Position numbers and translations under genes: made by a program. From Nocardiopsis sp. ATB16-24 (lineage in GTDB: Bacteria; Actinomycetota; Actinomycetes; Streptosporangiales; Streptosporangiaceae): a stretch of DNA of 64,000 nucleotides. Shown here one piece after another: positions 38,505 to 48,237 of this stretch; position 1 is the first letter of the stretch, and each line of letters opens with the position of its first letter. The notes beneath the pieces were generated by a model. It ran no database searches, was not told the DNA's origin, and saw nothing but the letters and a program-made list of their open reading frames with translations. The DNA is taken from the NCBI RefSeq assembly GCF_030271535.1, contig NZ_JASCXJ010000015.1:62001-126000 (forward strand). The letters run 5' to 3'.

Positions 38505-41500
38505 GTGTTCAGTCGCATCGCCATCGTCAACCGTGGTGAGGCCGCCATGCGGCTCATCCACGCCGTACGGGACATCGCCGCGCAGACCGGGACACGGATC
38601 GAGACCGTCGCCCTGCACACCGACGTCGACCGCACGGCCGCCTTCGTCCGCGAAGCGGACCTCACCTACGACCTCGGCCCCGCCTCTGAGCGCCCCTACC
38701 TCGACCTGAAGGCGCTGGAACGCGCCCTGGTCCACACCCGGGCCGACGCGGCCTGGGTCGGCTGGGGCTTCGTCGCCGAGGACCCGGCCTTCGCCGAACT
38801 GTGCGAGAACATCGGAGTCACCTTCATCGGCCCCCACCCCGAAGCGATGCGCAAGCTCGGCGACAAGATCGGCGCCAAACTCATCGCCGAAGAGGTCGGG
38901 GTGCCGGTCGCCCCCTGGAGCCGCGGCGCCGTCCACACCCTGGACCAAGCCCTGGAATCGGCGGAGCAGATCGGCTACCCGCTGATGTTGAAGGCGACCG
39001 CGGGCGGCGGCGGCCGAGGCATCCGCGTGATCAACGACGCCACCGAACTCGCCGAAGCCTACGAACGCACCAGCCAAGAGGCCGCACGCGCCTTCGGCAG
39101 CGGCGTCGTCTTCCTCGAACGCCTGGTCACCGGCGCCCGCCACGTCGAGGTCCAGGTGATCGCCGACGGCAAGGGGACCGCCTGGGCCCTGGGAGTACGC
39201 GACTGCTCCGTACAACGCCGCAACCAGAAGATCATCGAGGAATCGGCCTCCCCCGTCCTGACCCCCCAACAGGCGGACGAACTCAAGGCCTCGGCCGAAC
39301 GACTGGCCCTGGCCGTGGGCTACCGCGGCGCCGCCACCGTGGAGTTCCTCTACCACCCCGGTGAGGAACTGTTCGCGTTCTTGGAGGTCAACACCCGCCT
39401 ACAGGTCGAACACCCCATCACCGAGGCCACCACCGGCTTCGACCTGGTCAAGGCACAACTGCACGTGGCCGCCGGCGGCAAACTCCAAGGCGAACCACCC
39501 CGCGAACGCGGACACGCCATCGAGGCCCGCCTCAACGCCGAGGACCCCGACCGCGACTTCGCACCCTCCCCGGGCCGCATCGCACGACTGGACCTGCCCA
39601 CAGGACCGGGCATCCGCGTGGACACCGGCGTCAACGAAGGCGACACCATCCCCGCCGACTTCGACTCCATGATCGCCAAGATCATCGCCCACGGACGCGA
39701 CCGCGAGGAGGCCCTGGGCCGACTGCGTCGGGCCATGGCCCAGACCACCGTGGTCATCGAGGGCGGCGCCACCAACAAGAGCTTCGTCATGGACCTGCTC
39801 GACCAGCCCGAAGTGATCGACGCCGTCGCCGACACCGGCTGGATCGACCGCGTCCGAGGCCAAGGCGGGCTCGTCTCCCACCGGCACTCGGCCACCGCAC
39901 TGGCCGCCGCAGCCATCGAGGCCTACGAGGAGGAGGAACGCCTCGAACGCCGGCGACTGCTGTCCACCGCCTTCGGAGGCCGCCCCCAGGCCCAGCACGA
40001 GAGCGGCCGCCCCCTGGACCTGAAACTGCGCGGCGCCGGCTACCGCGTGCGCGTGGCACGCATCGGCGCGCACCGCTTCCGCGTCGCCATCCAGGCCGGC
40101 CAGGACGTCCACACCGCCGACGTCGAACTGGACCGCTTCGACCGCCACACCGGCCAGATCACCGTCAACGGCACCCCCCACCGTCTGCTCACCGACACCC
40201 ACGGCCCCACCCACCTGGTCGAGGTCGACGGCGTCACCCACCGCATCAGCCGCGACGAGGGCGGCGTCGTCCGCTCCCCCGTGCCCGCACTCGTGGTCGC
40301 CACACCCCTGAAGGTCGGCGACGAGGTCGAGGCGGGCGCCCCCGTACTGGTCCTGGAGAGCATGAAGACCGAGACGGTACTGCGCGCACCCTTCAAGGCA
40401 CGACTGAAGGAATGCACCGTGTCCGTGGGCAGCCAGGTGGAGACCGGCGCCCCGATGCTGCGCCTGGAACCCCTGGCCGACACCGAGGACGAGGACACCG
40501 CCACCGTCCAGAGCATCGAACTGGACCTGCCCCGACCCCCCGGACAGGACCCCGCCCGCAAACGACTCACCCGCGGACAGGAGGACCTGCGCAGCCTGCT
40601 GCTGGGCTATGACGTCGACCCCCACGACGAACACCGCACCCTGGACGACTACCTCAACGCCCGCCGCGCGGCCGTCGACAGCGACCACCGGCCCCTGGAC
40701 CGGGAACTGGACCTGCTCCAGGTGTTCGCCGACCTGGCCGAACTGAGCCGCAACCGGCCCGCGGGCGAGGAGACCGAAGAGGACACCAGCCACGTCCACA
40801 GCGCACGCGAGTACTTCCACACCTACCTCCAGAGCCTGGACGTCGAACGGGCCCGACTCCCCCAGTCCTTCCAGGACAAACTCGCCAGGGCACTGGCCCA
40901 CTACGGCGTCACCGACCTGGAACGCTCCCCCGAACTCGAAGCCGCGGTGTTCCGCATCTTCCTGGCCCAACAACGCGCCTCCACCGACGCCACGGTCATC
41001 AGCGCACTCCTGCGCACCTGGCTGAGCGAACCCCCGCCCAACGAAACACTGCACGAACCCGCGGGACTGACCCTGGAACGGCTCATCGCCGCCACCCAGA
41101 TCCGTTTCCCCGCCATCGCCGACCTGGCACGCGGCGTGGTGTTCGCCTGGTTCGCCCAACCTCTGCTGCGCCGTAACCGCGCCCGCGTCTACGCGGGCGT
41201 ACGCAAACACCTCCAGCACCTGGACGCCCACCCCGACGCACCCGACCGCGCCGAACGCATCCACGAGATGGTCCGCAGCACCGAACCCCTGGTGCGCCTG
41301 CTCGGCCAACGCCTGGTCCGCCACGACCTGGACAACACGGTCATGCTGGAAGTCCTCACCCGCCGCTACTACGGCAACAAGGGACTCACCGGCATCCGCA
41401 CCGACACGACCGCGGGTTGCACCTTCGTGGTCACCGAACGCACCGACGTCAGCGTGGCCTCCTGCGCGGTGCGCTTCCAGGCCCTGGACCAGGCCCTGCG

Positions 41501-43967
41501 CGCGCTGACGCAACTGGCCCAAGGCCATGACGCCCTCGACGCCGACGTCTACCTGGCCTGGGACGACCAGCCCGAGGACTTCGACGCGATGGCCGACGCC
41601 TTGCAGCAGACCATCAACCGACACCCCCTCCCCACGGGAGTACGCCGACTCACCACCACCGTCGCGGGCAGGGACGGCGCGGTGATGCACCACCACTTCA
41701 CCTTCCGCCCCTGCCCCACCGGCATGGCCGAGGACCGGCTGATCCGCGGCCTGCACCCGCACATCGCCCAACGCATGCAGATGGAGCGGCTCCAAAAGTT
41801 CGACCTGACCCGCCTTCCCTCCTCCGACGAGGAGGTCTACCTCTTCCAGTGCGTGGCCCGGGACAACCCCTCCGACGACCGCCTCGTCGCCTTCGCCCAG
41901 GTCCGTGACCTGACCGAGCTACGCGACCACACCGGCAGGCTCATCGCCCTGCCCACGGCCGAGGGCACGCTGGCCGCCTGCCTGGACTCCCTCCGCCGCG
42001 CACAGTCCCGACAACCCGCCAAGAAACGCTTCAGCACCAACCGGATCGTGCTCTACGTCTGGCCGCCCAGCTCCATCACCGCCGAAGAACTCCAAACCTT
42101 CGCCCAACGCGTCCTGCCCATGACCACGGACGCCGGCCTGGAGGAGATCGAGTTCATCGGCCGCCGACGCGACCAGGACACCGGCGAGCTGACCAAGATC
42201 GCCGTGCGGGTCTCCTTCGGCGTCACCGGCCACGCCGAACTGACCATCGGCGAACCCACCGCCGACCCCGTCGAGCCCATCGACGCCTACCGGCTCAAGG
42301 TGCTGCGCGCACGTAGCCGCAACACCGTCTACCCCTACGAGCTGACGCCCATGCTCGGTGACTTCACCGAGTACGACCTCGACCAGACCCACACCCTGGT
42401 CCCCGTCGACCGGCCCAAGGGAGCCAACACCGCCGCGATCGTCGCCGGTGTGGTCACCACCCCCACCCCACGCCACCCCCAGGGCATCACCCGGGTGGTC
42501 CTGTTGGGCGACCCCACCAAGTCCCTGGGCGCACTGTCGGAACCGGAGTGCCGCCGCGTGATCGCCGCACTGGACCTGGCCGAGCGGATGCGGGTGCCCC
42601 TGGAGTGGTACACGCTCTCCTCCGGAGCCCGCATCTCCATGGAGTCGGGCACCGAGAACATGGACTGGGTGGCCGCGGCGCTCAAACGCATCGTCGAGTT
42701 CACCCAGGACGGCGGCGAGATCAACATCGTGGTCGCCGGCATCAACGTCGGCGCCCAGCCCTACTGGAACGCCGAAGCGACCATGCTCATGCACACCAAG
42801 GGCATCCTGGTCATGACCCCGGACTCGGCGATGGTCCTCACCGGAAAACAGTCCCTGGACTTCTCCGGAGGGGTGTCGGCCGAGGACAACTTCGGCATCG
42901 GCGGCTACGACCGGGTCATGGGACCCAACGGCCAGGCCCAGTACTGGGCCCCCGACCTGGTCTCGGCCCGGGACGTCCTGATGTCCCACTACGAGCACAC
43001 CTACATCGCCCCCGGCGAGGACGCGCCACGGCCGACCACCACCACCGACCCCGTCGACCGTGACATCCGCGACTTCCCGCACACCATGGCCGACAGCGAC
43101 TTCACCACCGTCGGCCAGATCTTCTCCGCCCAGGCCAACCCCGACCGCAAGAAACCGTTCGACATCCGAACCGTCATGCGGGCCCTGTCCGACCAGGACC
43201 ACCCGGTACTGGAACGCTGGGCGGGCATGGCCGACGCCGAGACCGCGGTGGTGCAGGACGCCCACCTGGGCGGCACACCGGTGTGCCTGCTGGGCATCGA
43301 GTCACGCCCGGTGCCCAGGCACGGCTTCCCACCCACCGACGGACCCGACACCTACACCGCCGGCACCCTGTTCCCGCAGTCGTCGAAGAAGGCCGCCCGG
43401 GCGATCAACGCCGCCAGCGGCAACCGGCCCCTGGTGGTCCTGGCGAACCTGTCGGGCTTCGACGGCTCCCCCGAGTCGATGCGCAAGCTGCAACTGGAGT
43501 ACGGCGCCGAGATCGGCCGCGCGATCGTCAACTTCCGCGGCCCCATCGTGTTCTGCGTGATCTCGCGCTACCACGGAGGCGCGTTCGTGGTCTTCTCCAA
43601 GGCACTGAACCCGAACATGACCGTGCTCGCCCTGGAGGGTTCCTACGCCTCGGTGCTGGGAGGGGCCCCCGCCGCCGCGGTGGTCTTCTCCGGCGAGGTC
43701 AACACCCGCACCGCCTCCGACCCGCGCATCAGCCACATGCAGGACCGCATCGCGGCCGCCACCGGTACCGAACGCGCCGCTTTGGCCGCCGAACTGGAGG
43801 AGCTGCGCTCGACGGTGCGCGCGGACAAGCTCAGCGAGGTGGCCGCGGAGTTCGACGGCGTGCACGACATCCAGCGCGCGGTCCAAGTCGGCTCGGTCGA
43901 CGCCGTCGTCAGCGCCGCCGAACTGCGCCCGCGCGTCATCGAGGCCATCAAGGCCCACCGGCGCTGA
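38505..43967 (+). CDS. Giant fused acyl-CoA carboxylase (biotin carboxylase, BCCP, carboxyltransferase)
   Basis: A 1820-residue multidomain carboxylase that forms malonyl-CoA or a related acyl-malonyl product from acyl-CoA, bicarbonate and ATP. Residues 1-460 are biotin carboxylase: 'IAIVNRGEAAMRL', the ATP-grasp glycine loop 'LKATAGGGGRGIRVI' near 160, and 'EVNTRLQVEHPITEATTG' near 295. The biotinyl domain holds Lys621 in 'LESMKTETVL'. Residues about 700-1200 resemble the non-catalytic central region of eukaryotic-type ACC. The rest is carboxyltransferase, with 'NLSGFDGSPESM' and 'RYHGGAFVVFSKALNPNM'. Single-chain ACCs of this type are rare in bacteria outside some actinomycetes. GTG 38505 has AAAGGG upstream. 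Single-gene transcript. Confidence 0.93.
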   Translation: MFSRIAIVNRGEAAMRLIHAVRDIAAQTGTRIETVALHTDVDRTAAFVREADLTYDLGPASERPYLDLKALERALVHTRADAAWVGWGFVAEDPAFAELCENIGVTFIGPHPEAMRKLGDKIGAKLIAEEVGVPVAPWSRGAVHTLDQALESAEQIGYPLMLKATAGGGGRGIRVINDATELAEAYERTSQEAARAFGSGVVFLERLVTGARHVEVQVIADGKGTAWALGVRDCSVQRRNQKIIEESASPVLTPQQADELKASAERLALAVGYRGAATVEFLYHPGEELFAFLEVNTRLQVEHPITEATTGFDLVKAQLHVAAGGKLQGEPPRERGHAIEARLNAEDPDRDFAPSPGRIARLDLPTGPGIRVDTGVNEGDTIPADFDSMIAKIIAHGRDREEALGRLRRAMAQTTVVIEGGATNKSFVMDLLDQPEVIDAVADTGWIDRVRGQGGLVSHRHSATALAAAAIEAYEEEERLERRRLLSTAFGGRPQAQHESGRPLDLKLRGAGYRVRVARIGAHRFRVAIQAGQDVHTADVELDRFDRHTGQITVNGTPHRLLTDTHGPTHLVEVDGVTHRISRDEGGVVRSPVPALVVATPLKVGDEVEAGAPVLVLESMKTETVLRAPFKARLKECTVSVGSQVETGAPMLRLEPLADTEDEDTATVQSIELDLPRPPGQDPARKRLTRGQEDLRSLLLGYDVDPHDEHRTLDDYLNARRAAVDSDHRPLDRELDLLQVFADLAELSRNRPAGEETEEDTSHVHSAREYFHTYLQSLDVERARLPQSFQDKLARALAHYGVTDLERSPELEAAVFRIFLAQQRASTDATVISALLRTWLSEPPPNETLHEPAGLTLERLIAATQIRFPAIADLARGVVFAWFAQPLLRRNRARVYAGVRKHLQHLDAHPDAPDRAERIHEMVRSTEPLVRLLGQRLVRHDLDNTVMLEVLTRRYYGNKGLTGIRTDTTAGCTFVVTERTDVSVASCAVRFQALDQALRALTQLAQGHDALDADVYLAWDDQPEDFDAMADALQQTINRHPLPTGVRRLTTTVAGRDGAVMHHHFTFRPCPTGMAEDRLIRGLHPHIAQRMQMERLQKFDLTRLPSSDEEVYLFQCVARDNPSDDRLVAFAQVRDLTELRDHTGRLIALPTAEGTLAACLDSLRRAQSRQPAKKRFSTNRIVLYVWPPSSITAEELQTFAQRVLPMTTDAGLEEIEFIGRRRDQDTGELTKIAVRVSFGVTGHAELTIGEPTADPVEPIDAYRLKVLRARSRNTVYPYELTPMLGDFTEYDLDQTHTLVPVDRPKGANTAAIVAGVVTTPTPRHPQGITRVVLLGDPTKSLGALSEPECRRVIAALDLAERMRVPLEWYTLSSGARISMESGTENMDWVAAALKRIVEFTQDGGEINIVVAGINVGAQPYWNAEATMLMHTKGILVMTPDSAMVLTGKQSLDFSGGVSAEDNFGIGGYDRVMGPNGQAQYWAPDLVSARDVLMSHYEHTYIAPGEDAPRPTTTTDPVDRDIRDFPHTMADSDFTTVGQIFSAQANPDRKKPFDIRTVMRALSDQDHPVLERWAGMADAETAVVQDAHLGGTPVCLLGIESRPVPRHGFPPTDGPDTYTAGTLFPQSSKKAARAINAASGNRPLVVLANLSGFDGSPESMRKLQLEYGAEIGRAIVNFRGPIVFCVISRYHGGAFVVFSKALNPNMTVLALEGSYASVLGGAPAAAVVFSGEVNTRTASDPRISHMQDRIAAATGTERAALAAELEELRSTVRADKLSEVAAEFDGVHDIQRAVQVGSVDAVVSAAELRPRVIEAIKAHRR

Positions 43968-43982
43968 CACCACCGCACCACA

Positions 43983-44035
43983 CCTCAAAGGGCGCGGCCG
44001 GCACGTTCTTCACGTGCCGGCCGCGCCCTTTGAGG
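43983..44035. terminator. Exceptionally long 23-bp terminator hairpin
   Basis: Bases 43983-44005 pair perfectly with 44013-44035 around a 7-nt loop TTCTTCA, 15 nt after the carboxylase stop. Confidence 0.85.
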
Positions 44036-44227
44036 CCCTTGACGGGACCGACACACCTTGCGGTGGAGAACCGGCCGTGCCCCCACCACGTTCCACTGCG
44101 CTTCCAGGCGCGGAGGAGGATCACCACGGCACTGACGGGCCTCCTCCCGCCCCCGGGGCGGTGCGGGCACCGGGCGTTCGACGAGGGCGGGGGCGTCCCT
44201 CACCTCAAGGGACGACCGAGCCCGACC

Positions 44228-44968
44228 TCAGGCGGGGGTCAGAACACAGAACTCGTTGCCCTCCGGGTCAGCCAGGACCGTCCACGGCACATCACCCTGC
44301 CCCAGGTCGACGTCGGTGGCGCCAAGGGCACGCAGCCGCTCCACCTCCACCGCCTGATCGTCACCGGGGTAGGGACGAAGATCCAGGTGAACACGGTTCT
44401 TCACGGTCCTGGCCTCATCAGAGCGGACGAACTCCAGATACGGCCCCACCCCCTCACCGGACCGCAGCAGAGCGTGGGCGTCGGTCACCTCGTGCACGGC
44501 CCAGTCCGTGGCCCGCCCCCAGAACCGGGCCATGGCCCGCGGATCCGCACAGTCGACCACCACCGCGGCGATCGGGCCGGTGTTCCGGTACGGCGACCGA
44601 GGCTCCAACACACGGAACTCGTTGCCCTCCGGGTCGGCCAGGTGCGTCCCCCCGGCCTCGCCCTCACCCCGGCCGAGGAGAGTCGCACCGAGGCCCCTCA
44701 CACGCGCGACCACCTCCACCTGGTGGTCCGTGGAGGTGGTGGCCAGGTCCACGCGCACACGGTTGCGCACCGTCTTGGCCTCGGGCACACGAAGAACATC
44801 GACGTAGAGCGCGGCGGGGTCGGGATAGCCCAACAAACCCTCGGGTTCCACATTGATCACACCGGGTCCCTCGCTGGAGGTCCGCCACCCCAGCACCTGC
44901 CCCCAGAAACGGCCCAGGGCGATCTCATCCTGGGCGTTCATCGCGATCTGCACGAGTCGTAAAGCCAT
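44228..44968 (-). CDS. VOC-family protein with two glyoxalase-like modules
   Basis: A 246-residue protein built of two beta-alpha-beta-beta-beta modules (about 1-120 and 130-246). Each has a 'DPEGNEF' end motif ('LADPEGNEFRVLEP' and 'LADPEGNEFCVLTP') and a 'RVRVDL/RVHLDL' strand. Relatives include glyoxalase-like and bleomycin-resistance-like proteins of unknown substrate in actinobacteria. ATG 44968 lies exactly 7 nt after TAGGCT (44976-44981), with no Shine-Dalgarno, suggesting a leaderless mRNA. Confidence 0.85.
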   Translation of the reverse strand: MALRLVQIAMNAQDEIALGRFWGQVLGWRTSSEGPGVINVEPEGLLGYPDPAALYVDVLRVPEAKTVRNRVRVDLATTSTDHQVEVVARVRGLGATLLGRGEGEAGGTHLADPEGNEFRVLEPRSPYRNTGPIAAVVVDCADPRAMARFWGRATDWAVHEVTDAHALLRSGEGVGPYLEFVRSDEARTVKNRVHLDLRPYPGDDQAVEVERLRALGATDVDLGQGDVPWTVLADPEGNEFCVLTPA

Positions 44969-44975
44969 GGCGTCG

Positions 44976-44981
44976 AGCCTA
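44976..44981 (-). promoter_or_regulatory. -10 element of leaderless VOC gene
   Basis: TAGGCT on the minus strand, 7 nt before the ATG. No convincing -35 is visible. Confidence 0.5.
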
Positions 44982-45474
44982 GATCCGCGCCAAGCACCAC
45001 GGCCACCCGTTTTCCTCGGCCGAAGACGGGTCCGCTCCGGTCGGCCGCACGCGCCTTGTGCGCGGAACATCTCCCCATGACGGCTCCAAGGCCGACCCCC
45101 TCGCCTTACGACCGAGCGGAGATCGCCGGCGGCCTGGCGGTGTCACAGACCAAAGACCCACACCACGCACGAGCAGGACCACCGCGGCCCGGGACCGTCC
45201 GCTCGATCACACGTGCCAACTCCCGAACACCCGGGGTTCAAGGGGCGGGACTCGGAGCCGGCGTCGAGTCCCCCCTGTCACAGCGGGGCACGCACCCTAC
45301 CGGCGTGGACGTCCAACTCAACGCGGTCGGCCTCCCCTCACAGAGCGTGCACCGAAAAGGAGGCACCCGCCAAACGGGGAAAGACGTGCAGGCGCAGGTG
45401 GAAGGTCTCCTGTCCCGCCGCCTCACCCCGACCCGCCCCGGCACACATCACCCGGTTTCCCCCTCCCACGGCCC
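44982..45474. other. Divergent intergenic region, no gene
   Basis: About 490 bp between the VOC and DUF2804 genes. GC-rich and without a supported gene, RNA motif or notable repeat. Confidence 0.4.
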
Positions 45475-45480
45475 TATGCT
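45475..45480 (+). promoter_or_regulatory. -10 element of leaderless DUF2804 gene
   Basis: TATGCT, 7 nt before ATG 45488; no Shine-Dalgarno between them and no clear -35. Confidence 0.55.
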
Positions 45481-45487
45481 GCAACCC

Positions 45488-46492
45488 ATGCCAACACACG
45501 AGCGGGAGATCACCGCGCCCGTCGACCTGTGCACACCCCAGGGCCGACTCAACCCCGAGGCCGTGGGCTGGTCTCGCACCCCACTGCACCACTGCGCGAT
45601 GCCCGGCTGGGGACGACGCAAGAAGTGGGAGTACTGGTGCATCACCACCCCCACTCACCTTGTCGCCCTCACCGTCGCCGACATCGACTACCTCGGACTG
45701 ACCAGCGTCTACCTGCTGGAATACGGACAACAGGAGATCACTCGCACCGCCCTGCGCCCACTCGCCCACGGCGTCCGCCTACCCGACAGCCTCGCCACCG
45801 GACCCAGCGCCGCACTCGGCCCCATCCGCGCCCTCATCCACGACACCGACAAGGCCACCCGACTCCACTTCTCCTGCCACACCCCCCAAGGGCGGCTCTT
45901 CGCCGACCTGACCGTCGACCTGCCCCAAGACCACCAGAGCATGAACGTGGTCATCCCCTGGAGCGCCGACCGCTTCCAGTACACCTCCAAGCACACCGCC
46001 CGCCCCGCCCGGGGCACGGTGCGTCTGGGCGACAGGACCCTGGACTTCACCGACGCCTGGGGCGTACTGGACCACGGCCGCGGCAGGTGGCCCTACGACA
46101 CCCGATGGAACTGGGGCGCCGCCTCGGGCCGCACCGACGGCCACACCGTCGGACTACAGTTCGGCGGCCAGTGGACCAAGGGCACCGGCCTGACCGAGAA
46201 CGCCCTGTGCGTGGACGGACACCTGACCAAGATCGGCGAGGAACTGCACTGGGACTACGACCCCCACGACCCCCACAGGCCCTGGCGGATACGCACCCCC
46301 CACTCCGACCGGGTCGACGTGGTGTTCACCCCCTTCCACGAACGCGTCGACCGCACCAACGCCGCGGTGATCGTCAACGACACCCACCAACTCTTCGGCC
46401 ACTACACCGGCACGATCCGCCCCGACCAGGGCGATGCCCTCGACGTGGACGGCCTACTCGGTTTCGCCGAACACGTCCACATGCGCTGGTGA
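45488..46492 (+). CDS. DUF2804 protein
   Basis: A 334-residue protein of the DUF2804 family (beta-rich, lipocalin-like/AttH-like fold expected). Seen: 'GWGRRKKWEYWCITTPTHLV' near residue 40, 'MNVVIPWSADRFQYTSKH' near 155, 'DHGRGRWPYDTRWNWGAASG' near 198, and 'HMRW' at the end. It resembles proteins that bind or modify lipophilic molecules, but no activity is established. ATG 45488 rather than ATG 45476 is chosen because the latter lies inside the -10. Confidence 0.85.
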   Translation: MPTHEREITAPVDLCTPQGRLNPEAVGWSRTPLHHCAMPGWGRRKKWEYWCITTPTHLVALTVADIDYLGLTSVYLLEYGQQEITRTALRPLAHGVRLPDSLATGPSAALGPIRALIHDTDKATRLHFSCHTPQGRLFADLTVDLPQDHQSMNVVIPWSADRFQYTSKHTARPARGTVRLGDRTLDFTDAWGVLDHGRGRWPYDTRWNWGAASGRTDGHTVGLQFGGQWTKGTGLTENALCVDGHLTKIGEELHWDYDPHDPHRPWRIRTPHSDRVDVVFTPFHERVDRTNAAVIVNDTHQLFGHYTGTIRPDQGDALDVDGLLGFAEHVHMRW

Positions 46493-46552
46493 GACCCCTG
46501 CGCCCGGCACGTACCGCACACCGGCGTGCCGGGCACCCGCCCCGCCCCCGCC

Positions 46553-47149
46553 TCACCTGGGCGAGCGTCGATCCCTGGGGCGGGCACGCAGGTGCACACG
46601 TTCCCCCTGGGCCCCGAACAGGCTGAGGAACTCCACCGGCTCCGGACCGGCCGCACCGAACCAGTGCGGCACCCGGGTGTCGAACTCGGCCGCCTCCCCG
46701 GGCACCAACACCACATCCTGCTCCCCCAGAACCATCCGCAACCTCCCGTTGAGGACGTAGAGCCACTCATAACCCTCATGGGTCTGCGGATCGGGCCGCG
46801 CCGGGGTCTCACTTGCCGGGATCACCAGCTTGTAGGCCTGGATCCCCCCGGCCCTGCGGGTCAAGGGCACCACCGTCATGCCGCCACGGACGACCGGACG
46901 CAGGTGCACACGCGGATCCCCGGTGGCGGGGGCGTCCACCAGCTCGTCCAGGCTCACCCCGTGCGCCCTGGCCAGCCGAAGCAACAGCTCCAGCGTCGGC
47001 CGACGCGCACCCGACTCCAACCGGGACAGGGTGCTCACCGAGATACCGGTCGCCTCCGCCAAGGCGTCCAACGTGCTCCCACGCTGTCGGCGCAACGCCC
47101 GCAACCGGGGCCCCACCGCCTCCAGTGTCCGCTCAAGATCACCTTCCAT
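46553..47149 (-). CDS. XRE-family regulator with cupin domain
   Basis: A 198-residue transcription factor. The HTH at about 14-60 is 'LRALRRQRGSTLDALAEATG' then 'ISVSTLSRLESGARRPTLEL'. The C-terminal cupin at about 100-190 has 'THEGYEWLYVLNGRLRMVLG' and 'VPGEAAEFDTRVPHWFG', the small-ligand or metal-binding barrel. Regulators of this type often control a divergent detoxification or redox gene, here the flavoprotein 80 bp away. ATG 47149 follows a G-run. Confidence 0.88.
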   Translation of the reverse strand: MEGDLERTLEAVGPRLRALRRQRGSTLDALAEATGISVSTLSRLESGARRPTLELLLRLARAHGVSLDELVDAPATGDPRVHLRPVVRGGMTVVPLTRRAGGIQAYKLVIPASETPARPDPQTHEGYEWLYVLNGRLRMVLGEQDVVLVPGEAAEFDTRVPHWFGAAGPEPVEFLSLFGAQGERVHLRARPRDRRSPR

Positions 47150-47157
47150 CCCCCCAC

Positions 47158-47174
47158 TTTGCCATAACGGCAAA
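47158..47174. promoter_or_regulatory. Probable XRE-cupin operator
   Basis: TTTGCCATAACGGCAAA is a perfect 6-bp inverted repeat with a 5-bp centre, 9 bp upstream of the regulator's start and within the divergent promoter region. Confidence 0.6.
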
Positions 47175-47228
47175 AATCTTTGCGCCTTTGGCGGGGTGGG
47201 TCGCACAGTGGACATGGAGGTGATCGTG

Positions 47229-48212
47229 ATGACGGATCGACTGGACAACGACTACGACGTGGTGGTCATCGGCGGCGGCGCGGCAGGACTGAACGGGGCA
47301 CTGACACTGGCCCGAGCACGACGCACCGTGGCGGTCATCGACGACGGCAGACCACGCAACGCCCCCGCCACGGGCGTCCACGGACTCCTGGCCCGCGAAG
47401 GCATGCCACCCACCGAACTGCTCCGCCGCGGCCAAGACGAGGCACGCGGCTACGGCGCCCACCTGATCACCGGCCAGGTCCGAGCCGCCTTCCGCCACGA
47501 CGACGGATTCACCGTGGAACTGGCCGACGACCGCACCACCCGCGCACGCCGCCTGCTGGTGACCACCGGACTGGTCGACGAACTGCCCGACATCCCCGGA
47601 CTGCGACACCAGTGGGGACACGACGTGGTGCACTGCCCCTACTGCCACGGCTGGGAGGTCCGCGACCAGGCCATCGGCGTGCTGGCCACCTCCCCCATGT
47701 CGGTGCACCAGGCCCTGCTGTTCCGCCAGTGGAGCGCCGACATCACCTTCTTCACCCACACCATGGCACCGCCGACCCCGGAGGAGGCCGAACAACTGAC
47801 CGCCCGCGGCATCACCATGGTCGACGGCGAGGTGGCCGCACTGGAGACCACCGACGGCCACATCAGGGGGGTACGCCTGCACAACGGCACCGTGGTCCCC
47901 CGCCAGATCATCGCGGTGGCCACGCACATGGTGGCACGCGCCGCCTTCCTGTCCCCACTGGGCCTGCACACCACCCCCCACCCCTCGGGCATGGGCCAGT
48001 ACATCGCCTGCGACGCCACCGGCCGCAGCGACGTCCCCGGCGTGTGGGTCGCCGGCAACATCACCGACATGTCCGCCCAGGTCGGCGCCGCCGCTGCCGC
48101 GGGCGCCGCGGCGGCGGCCCAGATCAACGCCGACCTGATCACCGCCCAGACCCGACTGGCCGTGACCGCCCACCGCGCCGCGCTCGCCGCCGCCTCTGCG
48201 GCGGAGCGGTGA
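47229..48212 (+). CDS. Thioredoxin-reductase-like NAD(P)/FAD oxidoreductase
   Basis: A 327-residue flavoprotein. FAD motif 'VVVIGGGAAGLNGALTLARA' (11-30); redox disulfide 'CPYCHGWE' (Cys136, Cys139), the CxxC of the TrxR family; second FAD segment 'GVWVAGNITDMSAQVGAAAA'. The NADPH-binding half is recognisable but 'GVLATSPMSVHQALLFRQW' lacks the full GGGDSA pattern, as in the ferredoxin/bacillithiol-type TrxR-like group. It may not reduce thioredoxin itself. ATG 47229 has GGAGGTGA 5-6 nt upstream. Confidence 0.87.
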   Translation: MTDRLDNDYDVVVIGGGAAGLNGALTLARARRTVAVIDDGRPRNAPATGVHGLLAREGMPPTELLRRGQDEARGYGAHLITGQVRAAFRHDDGFTVELADDRTTRARRLLVTTGLVDELPDIPGLRHQWGHDVVHCPYCHGWEVRDQAIGVLATSPMSVHQALLFRQWSADITFFTHTMAPPTPEEAEQLTARGITMVDGEVAALETTDGHIRGVRLHNGTVVPRQIIAVATHMVARAAFLSPLGLHTTPHPSGMGQYIACDATGRSDVPGVWVAGNITDMSAQVGAAAAAGAAAAAQINADLITAQTRLAVTAHRAALAAASAAER

Positions 48213-48237
48213 CACACCCTCGACAAGGAGAACCCCG

